Source: an uncultured Prevotellaceae bacterium (GTDB lineage Bacteria > Bacteroidota > Bacteroidia > Bacteroidales > Bacteroidaceae). Taken from it: DNA of 64,000 nt. Numbering within the stretch: the stretch's first letter is position 1; every line of letters begins with the position of its first letter. The DNA is taken from NCBI GenBank assembly GCA_900313615.1, contig OMRP01000011.1, positions 1-64,000 of the forward strand, read 5' to 3'. Below, in pieces: positions 8,304 to 16,075 of the stretch. The notes below the pieces were generated by a model. It ran no database searches. It had not been told where the DNA came from and was given only the letters and a program-made list of their open reading frames with translations. A program made the position numbers and the translations under genes.

Positions 8304-9673
8304 ATTACCTCCTCTCCGAATAATGTGGCGCTGGTGCTGCCCGTGATACTTACCTTGACATGTTCGCCCGCATGGTGGTTGCCCCTGTCGAACACCACCA
8401 TCTTGTTCTGTTCGGTGCGGCCACAGAGCTGTTGGCGCGACCGTTTGCTGAATCCCTCTACGAGCACGTCGAACACCTTTCCCTCGTCGCGACGGTTGGC
8501 GATGGCTGACATTTCCGTCTGCAGGGATATCAACTCGTTGAGTCGGCGTATCTTCACCTCCTCGGGCACATCGTCGGGCAGATGACGCGAAGCGTAAGTG
8601 CCCGGTCGTTCGCTGTATTTGAACATAAAGGCCGAGTCGTAGCCCACTTCGCGCATGAGCGAGAGCGATAGTTGGTGGTCTTCCTCCGTCTCGGAATGGT
8701 AACCCACGAAGATGTCAGTCGACAGTCCGCAGTCGGGAATGATGCGTCGTATCGCCGCCACGCGGTCGAGGTACCACTCACGTGTGTATTTGCGGTTCAT
8801 CAGATGCAGGATGCGATTGCTGCCGCTCTGCACCGGCAGGTGGATATGTCGGCATACGTTGGGCATGTCGGCGATGACGTGCAATGTGTCGTCGCTCATG
8901 TCTTTGGGATGTGAGGTGGTGAAGCGCACACGCATCTCCGGTGCCTCTTCGGCCACACGTCTGAGTAGCGTGGGGAACGTAATGTCTGAACTCCCAGACT
9001 CCTGAACCCCTAAACTCCTGTAAGAATTCACATTCTGTCCAAGCAGTGTCACCTCTTTGAATCCACGGTCGCGCAGGTCGCGCACTTCGGCGAGGATACT
9101 CTCAATGTCGCGTGAGCGTTCCCTGCCACGGGTGTAGGGAACGATGCAGTAGTGGCAGAAATTATTGCAGCCACGCATGATGCTTACATAGCCACCGATA
9201 TGAACGCCACCGATGCGTTGTGGCACCACGTTGCGGTAGGTCTCAGTCGTCGACAGTTCGATGTTGATGGCTTTCTGTCCCAGTTCGCACTGGGCGATAA
9301 GGTCGGGTAGTGACAGGTAAGCATCAGGTCCTGCCACAAGGTCGGCATGGTGGTTTTCCAGCAAGTCGTCCTTCACCCTTTCGGCCATGCAACCCAGCAC
9401 GCCGATAATCAGGCCCGGTGCTTTCTCCGATTCCTCCCCCTTAGCCTTTTTATTCTTTAATTTTTTTATCTTTAAATTATTCAGTGATTCCAGTCGGTGC
9501 AGGATTTTGTTTTCCGCATTCTCGCGCACAGAACAGGTGTTCAGAAACACCGCATCAGCCTCTTCCGCGCTGTCGCAGAGTTCATAGCCCGCCATGCCCA
9601 TCACCGAGGCCACCACCTCGCTGTCGGCCACGTTCATCTGGCAACCATAGGTCTCGATATATAGTTTTTTCAT
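8300..9673 (-). CDS. miaB: tRNA-2-methylthio-N6-dimethylallyladenosine synthase MiaB, with two unusual in-frame inserts
   Basis: A protein of 457 residues that methylthiolates i6A37 in tRNAs reading UNN codons. The N-terminal MTTase domain has C11, C47 and C95. The radical-SAM cluster is C169, C173, C176 in RGCNNFCHYC, and a TRAM domain ends the protein. The ATG at 9673 sits in an ATGA overlap with the PAP2 stop, and IETYGCQMN starts right after it; the longer frame to 9754 lies within the PAP2 gene. Two stretches look foreign to the family: a Lys/Asn-rich segment at about 66-84, and SLGVQESGSS at about 220-229, whose DNA matches intergenic repeats seen elsewhere in the window. The reading frame is kept. 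Confidence 0.95.
   Translation of the reverse strand: MKKLYIETYGCQMNVADSEVVASVMGMAGYELCDSAEEADAVFLNTCSVRENAENKILHRLESLNNLKIKKLKNKKAKGEESEKAPGLIIGVLGCMAERVKDDLLENHHADLVAGPDAYLSLPDLIAQCELGQKAINIELSTTETYRNVVPQRIGGVHIGGYVSIMRGCNNFCHYCIVPYTRGRERSRDIESILAEVRDLRDRGFKEVTLLGQNVNSYRSLGVQESGSSDITFPTLLRRVAEEAPEMRVRFTTSHPKDMSDDTLHVIADMPNVCRHIHLPVQSGSNRILHLMNRKYTREWYLDRVAAIRRIIPDCGLSTDIFVGYHSETEEDHQLSLSLMREVGYDSAFMFKYSERPGTYASRHLPDDVPEEVKIRRLNELISLQTEMSAIANRRDEGKVFDVLVEGFSKRSRQQLCGRTEQNKMVVFDRGNHHAGEHVKVSITGSTSATLFGEEVI
8979..9024. repeat. Intergenic-type GGAGTTCAG repeat inside miaB
   Basis: On the minus strand this reads TTACAGGAGTTTAGG, then GGTTCAGGAGTCTGG and GGAGTTCAGACATTA. The last 15-mer is identical to the one ending the intergenic tract at 4266-4303, where TTACAGGAGTTCAG also occurs. 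It encodes about 12 extra residues in the MiaB radical-SAM domain. Confidence 0.75.
9430..9485. repeat. AT-rich low-complexity insert inside miaB
   Basis: On the minus strand this is an A-rich run of TTTAAAGATAAAA / TTAAAGAATAAAA type, with base composition unlike the flanking coding sequence. It encodes the Lys/Asn-rich stretch at about residues 66-84. Its origin from an intergenic repeat is inferred from composition. Confidence 0.6.
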
Positions 9674-10680
9674 TTTCTCTTGTTCTTTTTTCTTTTTGGA
9701 ACATTGGCGTATGACACTGTCCACTTTCCCCCCTTGTAATGCATGAATGCCCAATAGCAGAGGATGCCACTCAACAGTCCTGTCATGGCATCGATGGCGT
9801 AGTGCGCCTTGATGTAGAACGTGGCGAAGAACATGAGCGCACCCAGTGGCAACAGGCAGAAGAAGAGTGCTCTGCTCTTGCTATGCCATGCCAACAGCAT
9901 GAGTACCATCGTCACGCTCATATGACTGCTCGGGAAGGCAGCCGTGGGACGCTCGCCGGCGTCATGTGCTTGTTCCACCAATTGGTAGAACACTCCTCCA
10001 TCCCAGCCTGGTAAAGTCACACGTTCTTGTAAGTGGTAAAAATATCCGTGGAGGTTGGGAAAAACGCCTTGTGCTATCATGTCTTCGCCCACCGCCTTGT
10101 AATAATACTGCGGTCCTGTCACAGGCAATAGGTCGAAGATGACGTAATGAACGAAGAAAACACCCGTGATGACGAAGACTATTCTTTCAAGTTCTTGCGG
10201 TCGTCGTAGCAGGTAATAAATACACACGACGCCAATCATCGGGAAATAAGAACTGTAGCCCAAGCACATCAGTTCGCTGAACACCTTGCTGTTGAACTCT
10301 TGTGAGAAGACAAGCGCCGGTTGGAATCCAAACACCCATTGTTCGGCACTGGCGAAGAGGTGGTCGAGGTTGGGCAGCATACGGCAGAATTCGTAGGTGT
10401 CGGGATACCACCAACTGAGTAGCGCCAAATGAACCAAAATCCTGACCACTTTTATGGCTTTGCAAGGCACCATACGGTAAACACCCCATAAAGCCGCCAT
10501 GATAGCCGCCACCCTTATCCTTCCCCCAATCATTGACGAGGGGTTGGCCGCCTGGTCGTAGAAAGCCAGTGTCACCACCAGCGTCAGCAACAGATAGCCC
10601 AGAATGATCCATTCGAAGGCCATCAGTCCCCGGGTGGGATGCTTCTCTATCGTGAACAGTTCTTTGAAAAACTTCTTCAT
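9670..10680 (-). CDS. PAP2-superfamily membrane phosphatase/phosphotransferase (PAP2_3, Aur1-like)
   Basis: A protein of 336 residues with about six to eight membrane helices. The PAP2 catalytic motifs are present: ERPTAAFPSSHMS (about 247-259) and HYAIDAMTG (about 294-302), the latter carrying the nucleophilic His and its Asp partner. The layout resembles the group that includes inositol-phosphorylceramide synthase and lipid phosphate phosphatases. Candidate roles are undecaprenyl or phosphatidyl phosphate removal, or head-group transfer to a ceramide, since many Bacteroidales make sphingolipids. It overlaps miaB by 4 bases and follows an SDR epimerase. The family is sure; the substrate is not. 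Confidence 0.82.
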   Translation of the reverse strand: MKKFFKELFTIEKHPTRGLMAFEWIILGYLLLTLVVTLAFYDQAANPSSMIGGRIRVAAIMAALWGVYRMVPCKAIKVVRILVHLALLSWWYPDTYEFCRMLPNLDHLFASAEQWVFGFQPALVFSQEFNSKVFSELMCLGYSSYFPMIGVVCIYYLLRRPQELERIVFVITGVFFVHYVIFDLLPVTGPQYYYKAVGEDMIAQGVFPNLHGYFYHLQERVTLPGWDGGVFYQLVEQAHDAGERPTAAFPSSHMSVTMVLMLLAWHSKSRALFFCLLPLGALMFFATFYIKAHYAIDAMTGLLSGILCYWAFMHYKGGKWTVSYANVPKRKKNKRK

Positions 10681-10740
10681 TTCTTTTGTTTCGAGTCTCT
10701 TCTCCCTCCTTTTTCTTTTTCCTCCCCTTATTCTCTCGGT

Positions 10741-10783
10741 TTCTTTTTTACCCTTTTACTTTTTTACCTTTTTACCTCTCACA
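10741..10783. repeat. TTTTTACC short-period tract
   Basis: On the plus strand, repeats of CCTTTTTA/CTTTTTTA. This is the GGTAAAA family in reverse orientation, between the epimerase and PAP2 genes. The 60 bases after it (10681-10740) are pyrimidine-rich and show nothing else. Confidence 0.7.
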
Positions 10784-11779
10784 TCACAGCCATCCATTTT
10801 CCTTATACCACTTCACGGCCAGGGGTACGCCCCGTTCGAGGTCGTATTCGGGATGGAAGCCCAACTCGTCGATGGCAGGTTGTATGTCGCATTGCCAGTT
10901 GCGTTGTTTAAGGATATGGTACTTGTCATTGTTGAGAGCCGTCACTTTCTTGCGCCACCGACCCACATATTCGCCGCAGAACGTGATGACGCGTAGCACC
11001 CATACCGGTGCCTTGATGCGAAGCAGCCATTTGTCGCCCAGTTCATGGTGGAGCAGATCGCTGAAGGTGCGTGACTGGTACACCTTGCCATCACTGAGGA
11101 AATACTTACGGCCGTTCTTGCCTTTCTCAATGGCGAGGAACACCGCCTGCACCACATCTTGCACATAGACGAACGTGATGTCCTGAGGCTTGTAGCCCAC
11201 GCTGAAGTCAGTATGTTTCTTGATGCTGTCAGCCATGAGGAAATAGTCGCGTTCGCGCGGACCATAGACCCCTGTAGGACGGAGCACCACGAGTGGAAAA
11301 CCATCGAGGGTGTCGAGGTAACGCTCAGCCGCCAACTTGCTCTCGCCGTAGGCCGTATTGGGCTGTGGTGTGTCGTCTTCGCGGATAGGTTGGTAAGGGC
11401 GTTGCTCATGTATCGGACCAAAGATGCTCAGCGAACTGAGGTAGACGAAGCGTTTGAGTGGCATGTTGAGTGCTCGCAGCGCATTGGCCAGGTTTTTCGT
11501 CCCCTCGGTATTGATGCGGAAGAAGTCGCGCTTGTCCAAACATTTGGTGACTCCCGCAGCATGCACCACCACGTCGAAGCGCACCTCCTGGAGTTGCTCT
11601 CGTAACAGCTCGGGGTCGTTGAGGTTGAGGGTGATGAAATGGATGCGAGGGTCGGTGAGGTATTCCTTTGAACTGCTCTTGCGCATACCCGCCCATACCT
11701 CGTAGCCTTGGCGCAGGGCCTCCTCAACGATGAAACTGCCGATAAATCCGCTGGCACCAGTGATGAGAATCTTGTCCAT
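10784..11779 (-). CDS. NAD(P)-dependent epimerase/dehydratase (extended SDR)
   Basis: A protein of 331 residues. The nucleotide-binding glycine motif GASGFIG lies at residues 8-14, the catalytic Tyr/Lys pair is in YGESK (about 144-148), and GVYGPRE follows as in extended SDRs. Start 11779 gives MDKILITGASG; the longer frame to 11830 would place 17 residues across the promoter region. It leads the co-oriented envelope cluster, with RNase R divergent from it. Substrates in this family include nucleotide sugars, sterols and, for bacterial ceramide reductase (CerR), oxidized ceramide. Pairing with a PAP2 lipid enzyme makes a lipid substrate worth considering, but that is inference. Confidence 0.85.
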   Translation of the reverse strand: MDKILITGASGFIGSFIVEEALRQGYEVWAGMRKSSSKEYLTDPRIHFITLNLNDPELLREQLQEVRFDVVVHAAGVTKCLDKRDFFRINTEGTKNLANALRALNMPLKRFVYLSSLSIFGPIHEQRPYQPIREDDTPQPNTAYGESKLAAERYLDTLDGFPLVVLRPTGVYGPRERDYFLMADSIKKHTDFSVGYKPQDITFVYVQDVVQAVFLAIEKGKNGRKYFLSDGKVYQSRTFSDLLHHELGDKWLLRIKAPVWVLRVITFCGEYVGRWRKKVTALNNDKYHILKQRNWQCDIQPAIDELGFHPEYDLERGVPLAVKWYKENGWL

Positions 11780-11827
11780 AATAACGATTGTTATGACCAA
11801 ATAGGCATTTTCTGCCCAAATTTTTTG

Positions 11828-11835
11828 CAAAGTTA
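11828..11835 (-). promoter_or_regulatory. -7 box TAACTTTG for the epimerase cluster
   Basis: A minus-strand full match to TAnnTTTG, about 50 bases before the ATG at 11779. It probably drives the epimerase and perhaps the genes after it. A near match for the divergent rnr (TATTTTG, one base short in spacing) lies at 11849-11855 on the plus strand. Confidence 0.6.
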
Positions 11836-11877
11836 CGAATTATTTTGTTATTTTGCGGAAAACAAAATCGAATAACT

Positions 11878-14073
11878 ATGGGAAAAGGCAAAAAAGGCGG
11901 CCGTCGCCTGAATAAGAAGCAGATAACGGAGTTGTTATACAACCTTTTTGAAGGACAACCCAACGAGACTTTCACCTACAAACAAGTGTTCCGTGCGTTG
12001 CATCTCGATACCCATCCGCAGCGTATGTTGGCCATCAATCTCATGGAGGAGATGGCGTGGGATGACACGTTGAGCAAAGTATCGGACCAGAGCTACCGCC
12101 TGAACACCAAGGGACAGGTGCAGGAGGGCGTGTTCCGTCGCAAGGCCAACGGCAAGAACAGTTTCTTGCCCGACGATGGTGGCAAACCCGTGTTTGTGGC
12201 CGAGCGCAATTCGATGTTTGCCCTCGATGGCGACCGCGTGCGCGTGTCGTTCATGGCACGTCGGCAGAACCATATCAAGGAGGCGATGGTTACCGAAATC
12301 CTTTCCCATGCCCGCGACACTTTCGTGGGACAGTTGAAGGTAGAGCGCGACTTCGCGTTCCTCATCACCGAGAGCAATATCTTTGTTCATGACATCATGG
12401 TGCCAAAGAAGAAACTCAAGGGTGGCAAGACGGGCGACAAGGCCGTGGTGCGCATTACGCAGTGGCCTTCGAAGGAGTCGAAGAATATCGTGGGCGAGGT
12501 GGTTGATGTCTTGGGCAAGACAGGAGACAATACTGTTGAGATGCATGCCATCCTGGCCCAATATGGTTTGCCTTATCGTTATCCAAAGGCCGTGGAAGAA
12601 GCTGCCGCGAAGATTTCCGCCGAGATTACGCCTGCCGACTATGCCGAGCGCGAAGATTTCCGCAACGTGTGCACCTTCACCATCGACCCCAAGGATGCCA
12701 AGGACTTTGATGATGCCCTTTCCATCCGTGAGGTAAGCAAAGGTCTTTGGGAGGTGGGTGTGCATATCGCCGACGTGTCGCATTATGTGAAGGAAGGAAG
12801 CATCATCGACAAGGAGGCGCAGAAACGTGCCACCAGTGTCTATCTCGTCGACCGTACCATACCGATGTTGCCAGAACGTCTGTGCAATTTCATCTGCTCG
12901 TTGCGTCCCGATGAAGAGAAACTATGTTACAGCACCATTTTCGTGATGGACGAGAAGGCCGAGGTGAAGAGTTGGCATTTGGCACATACCGTCATCCGCA
13001 GCAATCGTCGTTTTGCCTACGAAGAGGTGCAAGCCATCCTCGAACAAAATGGCGTGAAGGATGGCACGGGCGAGCCTGCCCCGCCTGCTCCGAAGGGAGG
13101 CTACAAGGGTGAGTTGGCCAATGAACTCATTACGCTCGACCGTTTGGCCAAACGACTTCGCGAGGCCCGCTTTGCCAATGGCGCGGTGAAGTTCGACCGT
13201 GAGGAACTGCATTTTGACATCGATGCCGATGGCAAACCCACACGTTGCTATTTCAAGGTGTCGAAGGACGCCAACAAACTCATCGAGGAGTTCATGCTGT
13301 TGGCCAACCGCACGGTGGCTGAGAGCATCGGACGGGTGAAGAAGGGCCAGAAAGCGAAGACGCTGCCCTATCGTATTCACGACTCACCTGACCCCACGAA
13401 ACTGGAGACATTGCGCGAATTCATCGTCAAGTTCGGCTATAAATTGAAGACCACTGGCACCAAGGGCGCCATCTCGCGCAGCCTGAATGCACTGATGGAA
13501 CAAAGTGCGGGTCGGCGTGAGCAAAAACTCATCGAGACTGTGGCACTGCGTGCGATGATGAAAGCCAAATACAGCGTTCACAACATCGGCCACTACGGAC
13601 TGGCTTTCGATTACTATACCCATTTCACCAGTCCCATCCGTCGTTATCCCGACACCATGGTTCACCGTCTGCTCACCCGCTATCAAGAGGGTGGTCGCAG
13701 TGCCAACAAAGAACACTACGAGGAACTGTGCGAGCATTCGTCAGACATGGAGCAGTTGGCTCAGAATGCCGAGCGCGACTCCATCAAGTACAAGATGGTG
13801 GAGTTCATGGGCGACAAGATCGGTGAGGAATTCGATGCTCACATCAGCGGTATACAGTCGTATGGCATCTATTGTGAGATTGATGAGAACCACTGCGAGG
13901 GTATGGTGCCCATGCATGATTTGGACGACGACTATTATGAGTTCGATGAGCGCAATTACTGTCTGGTGGGCCGTCGCCATCACCATAAGTACCAATTGGG
14001 CGATGCCGTGCGCATCAAGGTGGCTCGTGCCAACATCGAGAAACGCCAGTTGGATTTCGTGTTGGCGGATTGA
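11878..14073 (+). CDS. rnr: Ribonuclease R, with an extra ~20-residue segment
   Basis: A protein of 731 residues: two cold-shock-type OB domains, the RNB catalytic domain and a C-terminal S1 domain. The RNB metal-binding signature DAKDFDDALSI begins near residue 273, and HFTSPIRRYPDTMVHR lies near 580. It degrades structured RNA 3' to 5' and acts in RNA quality control. ATG 11878 gives MGKGKKGGRR, a basic N-terminus; the in-frame TTG/ATG upstream would overlap the promoter. Between LEQNG and ELITLDRLAKRLR (about 392-418) there is a Pro/Gly-rich insert (GEPAPPAPKGGYKG) not expected in the family; its DNA resembles the window's CCTCCC-GGGAGG palindromes. Confidence 0.95.
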   Translation: MGKGKKGGRRLNKKQITELLYNLFEGQPNETFTYKQVFRALHLDTHPQRMLAINLMEEMAWDDTLSKVSDQSYRLNTKGQVQEGVFRRKANGKNSFLPDDGGKPVFVAERNSMFALDGDRVRVSFMARRQNHIKEAMVTEILSHARDTFVGQLKVERDFAFLITESNIFVHDIMVPKKKLKGGKTGDKAVVRITQWPSKESKNIVGEVVDVLGKTGDNTVEMHAILAQYGLPYRYPKAVEEAAAKISAEITPADYAEREDFRNVCTFTIDPKDAKDFDDALSIREVSKGLWEVGVHIADVSHYVKEGSIIDKEAQKRATSVYLVDRTIPMLPERLCNFICSLRPDEEKLCYSTIFVMDEKAEVKSWHLAHTVIRSNRRFAYEEVQAILEQNGVKDGTGEPAPPAPKGGYKGELANELITLDRLAKRLREARFANGAVKFDREELHFDIDADGKPTRCYFKVSKDANKLIEEFMLLANRTVAESIGRVKKGQKAKTLPYRIHDSPDPTKLETLREFIVKFGYKLKTTGTKGAISRSLNALMEQSAGRREQKLIETVALRAMMKAKYSVHNIGHYGLAFDYYTHFTSPIRRYPDTMVHRLLTRYQEGGRSANKEHYEELCEHSSDMEQLAQNAERDSIKYKMVEFMGDKIGEEFDAHISGIQSYGIYCEIDENHCEGMVPMHDLDDDYYEFDERNYCLVGRRHHHKYQLGDAVRIKVARANIEKRQLDFVLAD

Positions 14074-14120
14074 GACAGGTGTCGGATAACGGATAACCGA
14101 CAGTTACGATAAAAAACGAG

Positions 14121-14163
14121 AGCCGGGTTTAGAGTGACATCACTCATAACCCGGCTTTCTTTA
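14121..14163. terminator. Bidirectional terminator after rnr
   Basis: AGCCGGGTT (14121-14129) pairs with AACCCGGCT (14148-14156), with an inner GAGTGA/TCACTC stem. A T-rich tail follows on the plus strand and an A run precedes it, so it can also serve the convergent lipoprotein operon. Confidence 0.85.
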
Positions 14164-14192
14164 TTCGTTCCGCTATGGAACAAGGGTGGTTC

Positions 14193-15008
14193 TTATTTCA
14201 CGGTCTTGGCAAATACCGCTTCCAACCAACCTTTTTCCTTCATGTCTTTCAGTGAGAGACTCGTCTCGGGAAGATCGAAAACGTAAGGCAGGATTTCATA
14301 TTGTTGGTATACGAATACCACACTGTCATTGTCGATATAAATCCCGCTTTGTGGCAAGTCTAACGTCTTATCTTTGCCGTTGTACTCGCTCAAAGGCGAT
14401 TCGGCTTCGTTATACTCACTGCCCATCGTTTCCTTGAGGAATTTCTCCAATCCCTGGCTCACTGCAGTTTTCACTTCGGCAATTTTGTCTTGTGCCAAGA
14501 TGTCTTTGCCAAGCACCTTGCCGGTGGATTTGTCGAATGTCACACCTTCAAAAAGAGTAGAACCGTGTGCACCGCCTAGGTAAACATATTGCTCCACACC
14601 CATGGTGATGATTTGATCGTTCTCGTACAAAATCTTGATGTTAATATCGTGGGAGAGTTCGGGACCTACCGAGTCGCTTCCTTCGTAGTCAGCCTCACCT
14701 TTCAGTTCTTTTGCCTTGTTTTCGACGAAGAAATGGGCCATGGCTTTGATATCGGTGGAGTCGATGGTGTTGTTTCCTTCGATAGCCGTCATAATCATGT
14801 GGCCTATGCTCTTTGTCAAAGCCTCATTTCCCACAGGAACAACAATCTTTATCGTTGTTGTGATGTCTTGTTTACCTTCATGGGTCTTGACAGTGTCGGT
14901 CACGCTGTCTGTTTTCTGGGTAGCCTCTGCGGCATCGTTTCCCTTTCCATTTTTGTTACATGCCACGATGAGCAGCAATGCACAGGCAAAAATCAATAGC
15001 TTTTTCAT
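14193..15008 (-). CDS. Lipoprotein with DUF4163/DUF3298 (RsiV-like) domains
   Basis: A protein of 271 residues with a lipoprotein signal (MKKLLIFACALLLIVAC, Cys near 17). The middle carries the segment YVYLGGAHGSTLFEGVTFD, a hallmark of the DUF3298 fold found in RsiV-type anti-sigma factors and in PdaC-like proteins, preceded by a DUF4163-like part. In Gram-negative Bacteroidetes these lipoproteins have no proven role; lysozyme or glycan binding is known only for the Bacillus RsiV. It follows another lipoprotein gene after 22 bases, so they are probably one operon. No catalytic residues are evident. Confidence 0.8.
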   Translation of the reverse strand: MKKLLIFACALLLIVACNKNGKGNDAAEATQKTDSVTDTVKTHEGKQDITTTIKIVVPVGNEALTKSIGHMIMTAIEGNNTIDSTDIKAMAHFFVENKAKELKGEADYEGSDSVGPELSHDINIKILYENDQIITMGVEQYVYLGGAHGSTLFEGVTFDKSTGKVLGKDILAQDKIAEVKTAVSQGLEKFLKETMGSEYNEAESPLSEYNGKDKTLDLPQSGIYIDNDSVVFVYQQYEILPYVFDLPETSLSLKDMKEKGWLEAVFAKTVK

Positions 15009-15030
15009 GTCATTCTAATTGTTTTGAGGT

Positions 15031-15936
15031 TTATTCAGATTCTGTATCATCGGCAACCAGCACCTCCAACAGCTGAAGGTTGATGGTCTCTATCTCGCTG
15101 GCTTTGTCGCCTTTGGCTTTCAGGTTGTCAAGCATCTTTTTGCGCTCACCCTTGGAGAAGTAACCTAATTGGGTTGTTGTGAGTACATCTTTCGATACGT
15201 TGCCCATTTGGTCTTCTGAACCTTGCACTCGTTTCAGCACAATGGGTTTGCCTACCTCGTCCCATACCTCTTCATCTTCTTTTGATTGCTTGATAGGCTG
15301 TAGGGTTATTCCTTCATCTGTGCGTTGTACGTTAAAGGACTCGTTGCCCAATTTGAATGAGCCGCTTGGCAAGTCGTAAATGTCAATCAATTCATAACTG
15401 GAGGTCTCGGCGAGTCCCTTCACTTCTTTCTTGGTGGCATCAAATACGATCTTCGTGCCGTCGTCCTTGGTGAATTCTCCACTGAAGAGATAGCGTATCA
15501 CGTCGGCATCCATGGTTTGATGGATGTCTTCGGTTTGGAAATAGGTACCTATGGCTTTGTTGTCCTTGTTGTATTGAACAAGGAAGTCCTTTCCGTTGAA
15601 CACTTTCTGTAGGAATTTGTCGCCCTCTTCTCCTGTGAAACAATAGGCCTCGATGTAGTTGGAATCGTTCTTGGCGAGTCCGTTATTCCCTTTGGCGGCA
15701 ATGAATCCGTCATCTGTTGGTACGAGCATGAACATGATGCCCCCCTCATGTGTTGTACCGCCCTCACAGGCATAACCACTGTCACATTTCGCGACGCCGA
15801 AGAATTCCATGCCGTTCGTCCATGTCTTGTTAGCAATGTCACTTTTTACCTCGTCGGTTCCTTTTCCTTGTTTTTGGCAAGCGCCCAATGCCAGAATACC
15901 AATGGCCAAGCATGCCAGTAATGATTTTTTGTTCAT
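15031..15936 (-). CDS. Hypothetical lipoprotein, paralogue of the YARHG lipoprotein at 29661-30734
   Basis: A protein of 301 residues with a lipobox (LAIGILALGAC, Cys near 20). Start 15936 (MNKKSLLACLAIG) is preferred over an in-frame codon at 15978 because it begins the signal peptide. I do not recognise a named domain. The pattern W-x-NG-x-E-F/W-F ... GG-x-x-HEGG-x-x-F near residues 36-65, and an E-D-E-E-V-W segment later, match the protein at 29661-30734 in the same order, so the two are paralogues. This copy lacks the C-terminal YARHG module. It is first in a two-gene unit with the DUF3298 lipoprotein. Confidence 0.75.
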   Translation of the reverse strand: MNKKSLLACLAIGILALGACQKQGKGTDEVKSDIANKTWTNGMEFFGVAKCDSGYACEGGTTHEGGIMFMLVPTDDGFIAAKGNNGLAKNDSNYIEAYCFTGEEGDKFLQKVFNGKDFLVQYNKDNKAIGTYFQTEDIHQTMDADVIRYLFSGEFTKDDGTKIVFDATKKEVKGLAETSSYELIDIYDLPSGSFKLGNESFNVQRTDEGITLQPIKQSKEDEEVWDEVGKPIVLKRVQGSEDQMGNVSKDVLTTTQLGYFSKGERKKMLDNLKAKGDKASEIETINLQLLEVLVADDTESE

Positions 15937-15988
15937 AGTTGTTAGGTGTAAAAATTTATGATGATTGTTTTCGCACACAATTTGTTTA

Positions 15989-15996
15989 CAAAAGTA
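15989..15996 (-). promoter_or_regulatory. -7 box TACTTTTG for the lipoprotein operon
   Basis: A minus-strand match to TAnnTTTG, about 55 bases before the ATG at 15936. Confidence 0.6.
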
Positions 15997-16075
15997 GGTG
16001 TTATTTTGTAATTGAGCAAAAAAAGATGTGGACTTTTTTCAAAATAATTAAAAAGTCCACATTTACGTGTCGATG

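Noticed and set aside
9674-9754. Longer MiaB starting at 9754
   Set aside because: The extra 27 residues lie within the PAP2 coding end; the ATGA overlap at 9670-9673 and the conserved IETYGCQMN start fix the true beginning.
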